This document shows, piece after piece, positions 57,324-64,000 of a stretch of DNA of 64,000 nt (positions are counted from its first letter, which is position 1; every line of letters begins with the position of its first letter). The stretch is from positions 1-64,000 of the forward strand of contig NZ_NFJW01000004.1 of NCBI RefSeq assembly GCF_002160065.1, given 5' to 3'. The translations under genes were made by a program, and so were the position numbers. Under the pieces are notes generated by a model. That model did no database searches, was not told where the DNA came from, and saw only the letters and a list, made by a program, of their open reading frames with translations. This DNA is from Collinsella sp. An2. Lineage in GTDB: Bacteria; Actinomycetota; Coriobacteriia; Coriobacteriales; Coriobacteriaceae.

Positions 57324-57440
57324 GGCGCCTGCCCCTCCTGCATTCCGATTCCGCCCTTTCCCCTTAGATAATCGCATTGTCCCCGCCGGCTGCGGCATCC
57401 GACCGAACGTTCGGAGGCCGCAGCTGCCTCATTGGCGCGG

Positions 57441-58403
57441 CTATGCCGTCGGCCTCTGCGCACGAGCCCCTCTCAGCGCGGGCACTTGCGCGAGGCACAC
57501 GCCGGCGAGGATAACGACCACGCCCAGCCATTCGATGACACCGAGGGGCTCGCCAAGCACGATCATGGCGATGAGAAGGCCGGCGGGGAGCTCGGCGGCC
57601 GCCATGACGGTGGAGAGGCCGGCGGGCAGGTGAGGGGAGCCCAGGCCGAAGAGCAGTACCGGGCACATGAGGCCGAAGAATCCCGCTACGGCGGCAAAGG
57701 GCAGGATGCCCTGGAAGACGACGCCGGAGACGAGGTAGTTGGGACACACAGTGAGCGACATGATGCCCGCGCCGAGGCACACGATGACGCCTCGCTGCTC
57801 GTTGGAGCAGCTAGCCTTGACCTTGCCAGAAAACGTGACGAACAGAGAGCAGGTCACAGCCGCTCCGAGGGCACAGACGAGGGCGACGGGGTCGTAGCCG
57901 GCGAGCCCTGTTTTGTAGACGCCGCTTGCGAACACGGTGCCGAACACGATGACCGCGGCCGAGGCGATTTCGAGGGGCTTGGGCGCCCGCCGCGTTATGA
58001 TGGTCTGCCAGATGAGTCCCATCCAGGTGAACTGGAACAGCAGCGTGAGCGCTACGGGTGCGGGGAGCACGCTCATGGCGTAGCAGTACAGAATCGAAGT
58101 GGTGCAGGTTAGGGCGCCAAGCCCCATGAGTTTGAGCGCCTGCGTGCCCGTAAGGCGAACCAAGCGCCCGCCGCGCGCCAGTTTCACAGCCGTTGCAAGT
58201 ACGAAGAACAGGCAGCCGAACCACGCCTGGCTCGCCACCACCTGCGCGGAGGTAAAGCCTGCTGCGTAAGCAAGCTTGTACGTGGTTGCCATCGCGCCAT
58301 AACAGGCCCCGCCGGCAAATACCTGCAGGGCGGCCGTAACCTGGCGATGCTGCGAAGACGAGGCGTCCGTAGATGGCGTTTGCGAATTGATTGCGCTTCC
58401 CAT
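57441..58403 (-). CDS. EamA/DMT family transporter
   Basis: A 320-residue membrane protein with ten hydrophobic segments in two EamA halves (GGACYGAMATTYKLAYAAGFTS start; GLMCPVLLFGLGSPHLPAGLST in the second half). DMT transporters export or import small metabolites such as amino acids. ATG 58403 follows GGGAGGGAGAGGAC. Its leader contains a terminator-like hairpin and a promoter with a consensus -35, suggesting transcription attenuation. Confidence 0.85.
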   Translation of the reverse strand: MGSAINSQTPSTDASSSQHRQVTAALQVFAGGACYGAMATTYKLAYAAGFTSAQVVASQAWFGCLFFVLATAVKLARGGRLVRLTGTQALKLMGLGALTCTTSILYCYAMSVLPAPVALTLLFQFTWMGLIWQTIITRRAPKPLEIASAAVIVFGTVFASGVYKTGLAGYDPVALVCALGAAVTCSLFVTFSGKVKASCSNEQRGVIVCLGAGIMSLTVCPNYLVSGVVFQGILPFAAVAGFFGLMCPVLLFGLGSPHLPAGLSTVMAAAELPAGLLIAMIVLGEPLGVIEWLGVVVILAGVCLAQVPALRGARAQRPTA

Positions 58404-58496
58404 GTCCTCTCCCTCCCGCGCCCCGCCTCGCGCGGGGCATGGCTTCGTACGTTTCGAGCTGTCGGAAGAGAGACCATGCGGTTGGCGACCGCCGAC

Positions 58497-58612
58497 AAAG
58501 AAAAGGCCACGCGACCGAAGCTCGGTTGCGTGGCAAAAAGGTGGCTTGCGCCCAGAAAAGTCCACACGTTTTTAGACGGACTAAATTGTCGAGGGTTCTT
58601 CGAAAATGTCAA
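58497..58612 (-). promoter_or_regulatory. Promoter and attenuator-like hairpin of the EamA gene
   Basis: On the minus strand, TTGACA (58612-58607) and CAATTT (58588-58583) are 18 bp apart. About 45 nt into the transcript, CCACGCAACCGA and TCGGTCGCGTGG (58533-58507) form a 12-bp stem with one G-U pair and a 3-nt loop, followed by CCTTTTCTTT. This is an intrinsic terminator inside the leader, about 95 nt before the start codon. No known riboswitch recognised. Confidence 0.5.
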
Positions 58613-58789
58613 GCAGGAATGGTCGGATCGCCCTCGGCTCTTGACAGCGCTGACGTTGAGGCCATAATGGGTCTCGAAAATCGCAGCGGATTTTTCCGGA
58701 TACCGTCATCTTTTCGCCGCTCGCCTGCCTCTGGCAGACGGGCGGCCTTTCTATATAGACAGCACCAGCGGGAGAAAGGACATGACATC

Positions 58790-59311
58790 ATGGCGAACGA
58801 CCTTATCGACCTCATCAAGACGCGTCGCAGCGTGCGATCATACACGGCGGAGCCCGTGCCGGAGGAGCTGCTCGATCAGGTGCTCGAGGCGGGCACCTTC
58901 GCGCCCACCGGCGGCGGCCATCAGTCTCCGGTAATCGTGGCGGTGACCAACCCCGAGACCCGCGAGCGCCTGCGTCGGCTCAACGCCGCCGTCATGGGCA
59001 GGGACACCGACCCGTACTATGGCGCCCCGGTCATCGTGGTCGTGCTCGCCGACGGCGGACGCGGCACCTTCGTTGAGGACGGTTCCTGCGTGCTGGAGAA
59101 CCTCATGCTCGCGGCGCATGCCCTGGGGCTCGCCAGCTGCTGGATCCACCGCGAGCGTGAGGTCTTCGACAGCGCGGAGGGCAAGGCGCTCCTCAGGGAG
59201 TGGGGCCTGCCCGAGACGCTGCGCGGCGTGGGTGCCATCGCCTTGGGATACGCCGCGGGGCCCGAGGGCGCGGCCGCCCCGCGCAAGGACGGCTATGTTG
59301 TGCGCATCTAG
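58790..59311 (+). CDS. Nitroreductase family protein
   Basis: A 173-residue FMN-dependent nitroreductase-like oxidoreductase. The N-terminal IKTRRSVRSYTAEPVPEELL and FAPTGGGHQSP hold the FMN-binding Arg and the usual Pro/Ser segment; the C-terminal GVGAIALGYAAGPEG precedes an RKDGYV end. Short for the family (about 170-200). ATG 58790 is preceded by GAGAAAGGAC at a rather long spacing. Confidence 0.88.
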   Translation: MANDLIDLIKTRRSVRSYTAEPVPEELLDQVLEAGTFAPTGGGHQSPVIVAVTNPETRERLRRLNAAVMGRDTDPYYGAPVIVVVLADGGRGTFVEDGSCVLENLMLAAHALGLASCWIHREREVFDSAEGKALLREWGLPETLRGVGAIALGYAAGPEGAAAPRKDGYVVRI

Positions 59312-59570
59312 CAGGATTTGGTCTTGCCAGAGGCGTCCGTCCTCCTCGGCGGGAATGCAAGCCGCTCGGAAGCTGTCGAGCGAACATCGGCGTTGAGTTC
59401 ATATTGAGTTCAACTCAAGTGCTCGAAAATTGCCAGATTCTGGCGAATAGGGGGACACCGATACACCACGTAGACGAGAGGCTATGGAAGTGCACGATTT
59501 GATTACTGAGTGGGAGTAAAACGATCGCCGTAGGATTGTGGTTCTTGCTATTCCAGGCAGGAGCACTTCT

Positions 59571-59756
59571 ATGGATCGTAAACGTCTCATGGAGGAGGCC
59601 ATCCACTCTGGCGAGATGGAGGGCGCGTACGTGTCGGCGGAGTTCCGCGAGGACGCCGACGAATACGTCAAAGGGGACATCTCTATCGAGGATTTGATGA
59701 AGCGCACTAAGCGGCGCTGGAAGGTCGACCGGGAGAAGGGGACTCGTGCCGTCTGA
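59571..59756 (+). CDS. VbhA-like antitoxin of a Fic module
   Basis: A 61-residue protein. S13-G-E-M-E17-G18 matches the Fic inhibition motif (S/T)xxxE(G/N) in which the glutamate blocks ATP binding in the partner Fic protein. The rest (FREDADEYVKGDISIEDLMKR) is typical of the VbhA family. ATG 59571 has GCAGGAG. It overlaps the fic gene by 11 bp. The 259 bp before it have only a small GCCAG/CTGGC hairpin. Confidence 0.8.
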   Translation: MDRKRLMEEAIHSGEMEGAYVSAEFREDADEYVKGDISIEDLMKRTKRRWKVDREKGTRAV

Positions 59757-60396
59757 GTTCGTAGACCCGTATATTGACCCGGCGACCGGGGTACTGAGGA
59801 ACCTGGTTGGTGCGCAAACGTACGACGAGCTCGCTCGTGCGGAGGGTGAATTCGCCGCCCTGCGCACGGGCGAGCTCTTTGAACAGGGGGATTTGCACCC
59901 GACGGGGACGCTCGATGATTTCTGCAGGATTCATCGCGCCCTTTTTCAAGATGTATACGAGTGGGCAGGATGCATCCGCATCATCGAGATTCGAAAGAAC
60001 ATCGAGGGCTCTGAGTTTTTCCTTCCTTCGACAAATATTGCCATGGGCATCGAATGGTCTCGATCAGAGCTTATGAATGATGGCTTGCTCAGACATCTTG
60101 ATAAACGGCGATTTGTCGAGCGCTTGTCATACCACTACGACAATTACAACTTCGTTCACCCGTTCCGGGAGGGAAACGGGAGAACCCAGCGGGTGTTCTA
60201 GTCGCTGCTCTGCCATGATGCGGGTTATGACCTCGATTGGCGCCGCGTGTCCGGCGAGGAGAACGACGAGGCGAGCCGTCTTGCGGCCGAGGATAGGGAT
60301 TACACAGCGTTGGTTGGCATGTTTGAGAAGATTGCGTCGCCTTGCGATTCGAGCGTTCCCATCAATAGGGACTTGCTGAGTGGGAGACATTTGTAG
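59746..60396 (+). pseudogene. fic: Fic AMP-transferase toxin broken by an in-frame TAG
   Basis: GTG 59746 opens a Fic domain whose full active loop HPFREGNGRTQR is at residues 138-149. The AMP-transfer enzyme would need this plus the following helix, but codon 152 (60199-60201) is TAG, in the place where relatives have tryptophan (R-V-F-W-S). The frame continues after it for 64 codons with clear Fic content (SLLCHDAGYDLDWRRVSGEEN) to TAG at 60394. A single G-to-A change (TGG to TAG) explains it. Probably inactive, though a 151-residue product may be made. Confidence 0.8.
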
Positions 60397-60408
60397 GCTG
60401 GTCAGAGC

Positions 60409-60485
60409 GGCGTCCACGGGCAGTTGCTTGCCCGGAACGGCATCTACGCGGAGCTGTGCAACAGCCAGTTCGAGCAGACGTTGTA
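60409..60485 (+). pseudogene. 3' relic of an ABC exporter ATPase gene
   Basis: HGQLLARNGIYAELCNSQFEQ followed by a stop is the characteristic C-terminus of multidrug-type ABC transporters (GTHxELLxxxGxYAxLYxxQF). Nothing upstream of it belongs to such a gene. It opens a 1.4-kb stretch (60397-61783) of fragments and short repeats without an intact gene. Confidence 0.6.
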
Positions 60486-60620
60486 GCAGCTGTGTGCTGA
60501 GGAGGTGGACCGGCCGGTCCAAGCTCGAAGGGCCGACGCGACCTAAGGACTTCGCTCATGCCGAGCTGCTGGTCTGAGGCTTCCACCCATGCGAGGCGTT
60601 GCTGGGTGGGGGCCTCGATT

Positions 60621-60668
60621 CTGGACATAATCTGGACACTAAACTGGACAGTAATCTGGACATGAACG
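60621..60668 (+). repeat. CTGGACA tandem repeat, 11-12 bp
   Basis: CTGGACA starts at 60621, 60632, 60644 and 60656. Short AT-containing linkers separate the copies. Nothing else is recognisable between 60670 and 61140. Confidence 0.7.
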
Positions 60669-61142
60669 GGGGATGTCCAAAATGGGTTGAGCTTCGGTAC
60701 TGGCCGTGTCCGGCCCGCATTGCTTCGCGGGTACAAAAAGGCAGTCGGGGAAGCCTGGTGGGACGAAAAATGCGGCTGAAGGTACAGGTACCCGCAGCCG
60801 CTAAAAGCCTTAGAGCTTTTCACACTGTGCCAAAATTACCACATTAATGGATCCGTTGCAGGGTCGTGGTCATAATGGGGGGAGTGGAGGCGCATCTGTT
60901 GGTTTTCCGGCGGGGAGGCGCCGCCGACCGGTTGCTTCGGGCGTGCTTCGCCGACACCGCTCTGAGCGGGGTCGGCTGAACCCGAAAGAGGCCGGGAAGG
61001 CATCGCGGCCCTTGCGGGGAGAGCGGACCCCTTGATAGGCTGCGGCGCGAGGAATAACCGACATCCGCCGGCCTCGGCTCGTCGTTATTGGGCTGTTGTC
61101 TGGATTTCGTTCGATCGGCTCAGCGCCTGGCCGCGAGGGCGA

Positions 61143-61313
61143 ACTCGGTCCCTACTCTGACCACTCGGACTTACTCTTACCCGAACTAGGCGCTTCATGT
61201 GACGGCATGTCATGCGTCTGAGCTGCTGTTTTCATGCATCGGGTAGCCGGCTTGCTGCTGGGCTGCTCGGATCTGCTCGGACTTACTCGGACCTACTCGG
61301 AATTACTCTTACC
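61143..61313 (+). repeat. Two runs of a 10-bp tandem repeat (TACTCGGACY)
   Basis: Four units at about 61143-61182 and five at 61264-61313, period exactly 10 bp, each run ending TTACTCTTACCCG. The two runs are direct copies of the same motif 120 bp apart. Confidence 0.7.
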
Positions 61314-61317
61314 CGCT

Positions 61318-61359
61318 CGTCCCCGCAGGCCCGGGAATCTCGCCGGGCCTGCGGGGACG
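61318..61359 (-). terminator. 15-bp perfect stem-loop, 42 nt
   Basis: CGTCCCCGCAGGCCC pairs exactly with GGGCCTGCGGGGACG, loop of 12. It lies 12 bp beyond the stop of the minus-strand relic at 61371 and may have been its terminator, though it lacks a T-run. Confidence 0.45.
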
Positions 61360-61370
61360 TCTCATCAGTC

Positions 61371-61777
61371 TTAACGGGAACGGGAGAAGGAGTAGTACTG
61401 GGACGGGTCCTTGGGGCCGAAGCCGTGCCATGAGAGGATGTCCTTATCGGTGAGGCTCCTCAGGGTCGACCTGGCGAACTTGGCGCTTCTTCCGAGGTGC
61501 TCGGACAGCTGCTTGACGGTGACCTTGCCCCTTGCATACACGATCTGAACCGCTGACAGCTCGGGTTCGGTGAGGGCCCTGTACGCGTTCTCCTTTTGAG
61601 GCAGTGTTCGATGTCGAGCGCGAGGTCGAGGAAGAGCGAGCGCGGGGCCGAGGTCTGAAAAAGGGCGACTAGCTCAAGCTGTTCATAAATGATGGTGAGA
61701 CGCTGCTCAATAGCCCTGACTCCGTAAGCCAACAAGGAAGGTTTTCGGCGCGGCTTTGGTCGAGTCCTATGGTCCAC
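61371..61777 (-). pseudogene. Frameshifted winged-helix relic
   Basis: Reading leftwards, MDHRTRPKPRRKPSLLAYGV through LALDIEHCL is in one frame, then a frameshift at an AAAA run near 61594 leads to KENAYRALTEPELSAVQIVY through GFGPKDPSQYYSF and a stop at 61371. The second part looks like a winged helix-turn-helix (VTVKQLSEHLGRSAKFARSTL). I cannot name the parent family; ATPase-associated C-terminal wHTH domains look similar. Confidence 0.5.
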
Positions 61778-61783
61778 GACTAT

Positions 61784-61825
61784 CTATTGAGAAAAAATGC
61801 CGCATGCGGCAAAAATGCTCAATAG
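61784..61825 (+). repeat. 42-nt hairpin beside a second AAA ATPase relic
   Basis: CTATTGAG (61784-61791) and CTCAATAG (61818-61825) enclose a perfect 14-bp palindrome TGCCGCATGCGGCA (61798-61811). Close copy of the element at 56530-56571. Confidence 0.78.
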
Positions 61826-62230
61826 GTATCATTCGGAAAACTCAGGGAAGCCCAGCGAGCTCGATGGCCTCGTGAACGCGCTCGCCTCCGGCATCGGGAC
61901 GCTCACGAATCCGAGCAAGCTCGAGGACACGTTCCGAAGCGTGCTCCACTCAAAGATCTCCTCGAACACGATCTCCGGCACATAGGATCTCTCGAGGTGG
62001 ACTTCGTTGCCAACAGGGGCTCCGACCGCGTCTACATCCAATCAGCGCTGGAGATGCGGACTCCCGAGAAGGCCGCCCAAGAGAAAGCCTCCCTACTCGG
62101 CATCAACGACAGCTTCAAGAAGGTCGTGCTCGTGCGGGACGTGGTGAGGCCCCTGCGCGACGAGCGGGGCGTGGTCACGATGAGCGTGTTCGACTTTCTG
62201 CTCGACGAGAACAGCCTTGCGGGGATATAG
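61826..62230 (+). pseudogene. Second AAA/DUF4143 ATPase relic
   Basis: LVNALASGIGTLTNPSKLEDTFRSV is the family's DUF4143 entry segment; after a stop and frame change near 61985, LEVDFVANRGSDRVYIQSAL through SFKKVVLVRDVVRPLRDERG and VFDFLLDENSL is its C-terminus. The ATPase half is gone. The nuclease-like Glu-x-Lys is replaced by Q-S-A. Confidence 0.75.
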
Positions 62231-62521
62231 GGGATGAGCTCGCTTGGATGATCGCAACGATGTTCGCCACGTACCTCTCTTTCGGACGGTGATTCCCGGT
62301 CCTTTGGGAGAAGTGTCTGCCACGGTCGCAAACAGCCTTCCCGCTGGGGGCGGATCGTGGCGTTTTGTCACTTCACGCAATGGCTCACAGGGGAGTTAAC
62401 TGCTCGAAAAGCTGTGCGAATCGAGATGGGAAGGCTTCGAACTGGCAGCGGATCTACGTAGAAACGGGCGTCTCCGATAAAATAAAATCTAGGCAGCATC
62501 CATTTCGAGAAAGTATTTCTT
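62231..62521 (+). other. Gene-free spacer with a probable promoter
   Basis: AT-rich GATAAAATAAAATCT at 62477-62491 is the likely -10 region for the last gene. No -35 match stands out. No other feature seen. Confidence 0.35.
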
Positions 62522-64000
62522 ATGGGCAAAGAAGACGTCAATCGAACATCGCCCAACCAACAAAACGAGAGATTGGGACCGGCTGAATCCGCGGGAAGGG
62601 GTATCGGCGCAGAACGCGCCGTAAACCAGCTCTTTGACCAAGAAAAGTTTCACGCACGGCAAGGTCATGGCTTTGCGGCAGAACAGGCGAATAACCTGTA
62701 TAACAGGATTCATGGCAAAGATGCGCGCGTACTCGGGGATGATTTCGCGAAGAATGGGCCGGATCGAATCGTAGACGGCCAATGGATTCAATCAAAGTAC
62801 TACGCCAACGGTCGCGAAGCCGTGAACGCATGCTTCGAGGACAGCGGAAAAGGGGCGTTTCGCTACGTAGGCAAGCATGGCGAACCGATGGTCATCGAAG
62901 TGCCGAAAGACGATGCTATCTACGATCAAGCCGTCAAGGCGATGCGAGAGAAGATCGCCAACGGCCAGATAGAGGGGGTAAGCGACCCCGCTCAAGCAGA
63001 GAAATTCGTCAAGCGCGGCAACTACACCTACCAACAGGCAAGAAACATCGCCAAAGCGGGCAACATCGACTCGCTCAAATTCGATGCGACCAACGGGGCC
63101 GTAACGGCCGCTTCCGCCTTTGGCGTGAGCGCCGTCATAGCCTTTGGAACCTGCATCTGGAATGGTGACAAGCCGGATGTCGCCGCGAAGAAGGCGGCGC
63201 TATGTGGACTTCGGGTAGGGGGAACTTCGTTTCTCGTCTCTGTCGTTTCGAGCCAGCTTCTAAAAGCAGGACTCAACAGCGCAATGGTTTCAGGCACGGA
63301 GGCCATTGCGTCCGCGTTGGGGCCGAAGGCATGCGCGGTCATCGTGAACGCATTCAGAACAGGCGGAAACATCTACGGTGCCGCTGCGATGAAAAGCGCG
63401 GCAAAGCTCTTGCGCGGGAACGCCGTGGTCGCCGGCCTCACGGTCGTCGTACTCTCGTCGTTCGACATAGCGGATATAGTACGCGGAAGAATATCTCCCG
63501 GCCAGCTCGCGAAAAACCTCGCCAGCACACTCTCATCCGTGGCAGGCGGAACGGCCGGGTGGGTCGGAGGTGCTGCGTTTGGCTCCATGGTGCTCCCAGG
63601 CGTCGGCACGGTCGTAGGGGGCGTAATCGGCTCGCTTGGCGGCGGAACTGCCGCAGGAGCAGCGGCGAAAGCGATAACCGGCCTATTCGTCAAAGACGAC
63701 GCAGAGCAGATGTGCTTGGTCATCGAGGAAGAGATCAAAATCACGGTGACGAATTACCTCATGAATGAAGACGAGGTGAAGCGTCTCGTTGAGTTCGTGA
63801 ACGGGAAGCTCGACGGGAAGACCCTGAAGGACATGTTCGCGTCCAAAGACCGACCAGAGTTCGTGAGGACTCTCATGAAAGAAGAGATCGAAACGATAGC
63901 GGGAGAGCGTCCTGCCATAGACGGGGACATCGATAGCAGAATCGTTGAAGGCCTGGCAAGCGTTCTCGACGATGCGGCGGAAGGCGGAGACCATGGAAAC
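62522..64000 (+). CDS. Large protein with nuclease-like motif and glycine-zipper region (partial)
   Basis: 493 residues are visible and the frame is still open at the window edge. Residues 78-92 (NGPDRIVDGQWIQSK) fit a PD-(D/E)xK-type pattern with Pro80-Asp81 and Gln90-x-Lys92. Residues 165-260 are a helical region that includes TAASAFGVSAVIAFGTCIW; 335-385 form a glycine zipper (SVAGGTAGWVGGAAFGSM, GVGTVVGGVIGSLGGGTAAG), typical of membrane-inserting or pore-forming segments; the remainder is charged and helical. GC content is lower than that of the left-hand genes. I do not know the function; an effector of defence or competition is possible. ATG 62522 has CGAGAAAG as a modest SD. Confidence 0.6.
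   Translation, partial: MGKEDVNRTSPNQQNERLGPAESAGRGIGAERAVNQLFDQEKFHARQGHGFAAEQANNLYNRIHGKDARVLGDDFAKNGPDRIVDGQWIQSKYYANGREAVNACFEDSGKGAFRYVGKHGEPMVIEVPKDDAIYDQAVKAMREKIANGQIEGVSDPAQAEKFVKRGNYTYQQARNIAKAGNIDSLKFDATNGAVTAASAFGVSAVIAFGTCIWNGDKPDVAAKKAALCGLRVGGTSFLVSVVSSQLLKAGLNSAMVSGTEAIASALGPKACAVIVNAFRTGGNIYGAAAMKSAAKLLRGNAVVAGLTVVVLSSFDIADIVRGRISPGQLAKNLASTLSSVAGGTAGWVGGAAFGSMVLPGVGTVVGGVIGSLGGGTAAGAAAKAITGLFVKDDAEQMCLVIEEEIKITVTNYLMNEDEVKRLVEFVNGKLDGKTLKDMFASKDRPEFVRTLMKEEIETIAGERPAIDGDIDSRIVEGLASVLDDAAEGGDHGN

Overview
The window looks like chromosome of a high-GC Gram-positive gut anaerobe of the class Coriobacteriia, most likely Collinsella or a close relative. The reasons are the codon bias, the frequent GTG starts with strong Shine-Dalgarno (SD) sequences, the giant 2-hydroxyacyl-CoA dehydratase activase-like protein, the Asp23/AmaP module, a DUF6020 membrane protein, and C-terminal SLH surface proteins next to actinobacterial-style regulation. 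This is inference from protein families; no marker-gene search was run. No rRNA, tRNA, cas gene or transposase was recognised.

Layout. 0-9.4 kb: RlmA-like rRNA methyltransferase, YbjN protein, ZIP metal transporter behind a DtxR-like palindrome, Cof-type phosphatase, and a TetR regulator overlapping a 1610-residue double-activase protein. 9.6-19.1 kb: a beta-glucoside/chito-oligosaccharide locus (ROK kinase, three GH1 enzymes, divergent RpiR regulator, ChbG-type deacetylase, PTS IIC-IIB-IIA). The first GH1 looks like a plain beta-glucosidase and the other two like 6-phospho-beta-glucosidases, so imported and phosphorylated sugars could both be handled. 19.3-31 kb: methyltransferase, CoaX, OPT transporter, NifU, Lgt, DUF6020 protein, a nuclease-like gene between two repeat arrays, then YebC. 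31-35.7 kb: AmaP-DUF2273-Asp23 envelope module, then metNIQ behind a Met-rich, apparently leaderless leader peptide and a terminator-like hairpin. 36-43.9 kb: two SLH surface proteins with homologous promoter regions carrying poly-G tracts between -35 and -10. 43.9-54.9 kb: M20 hydrolase, groES-groEL, a multi-ferredoxin protein, ychF, small membrane protein, HAD-like protein with a divergent XRE regulator, asparaginase, guaA. 55-64 kb: an accessory, decaying region with one intact AAA/DUF4143 ATPase and two relics of that family, a VbhA/Fic module with an amber codon in fic, other relics, and a right-edge gene with a nuclease-like motif and a glycine-zipper region.

The most unusual non-coding content is two families of two-armed inverted repeat arrays with exact periodicity. 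One has 26-bp units every 52 bp (27489-27848 and 29418-29830). The other has 10-bp cores every 20 bp (20091-20290 and 35765-35974). In each, direct repeats on the left face inverted copies on the right. Single hairpin elements lie at 36227-36380, 47813-47946 and, as three 42-nt hairpins, beside AAA/DUF4143 genes or relics.
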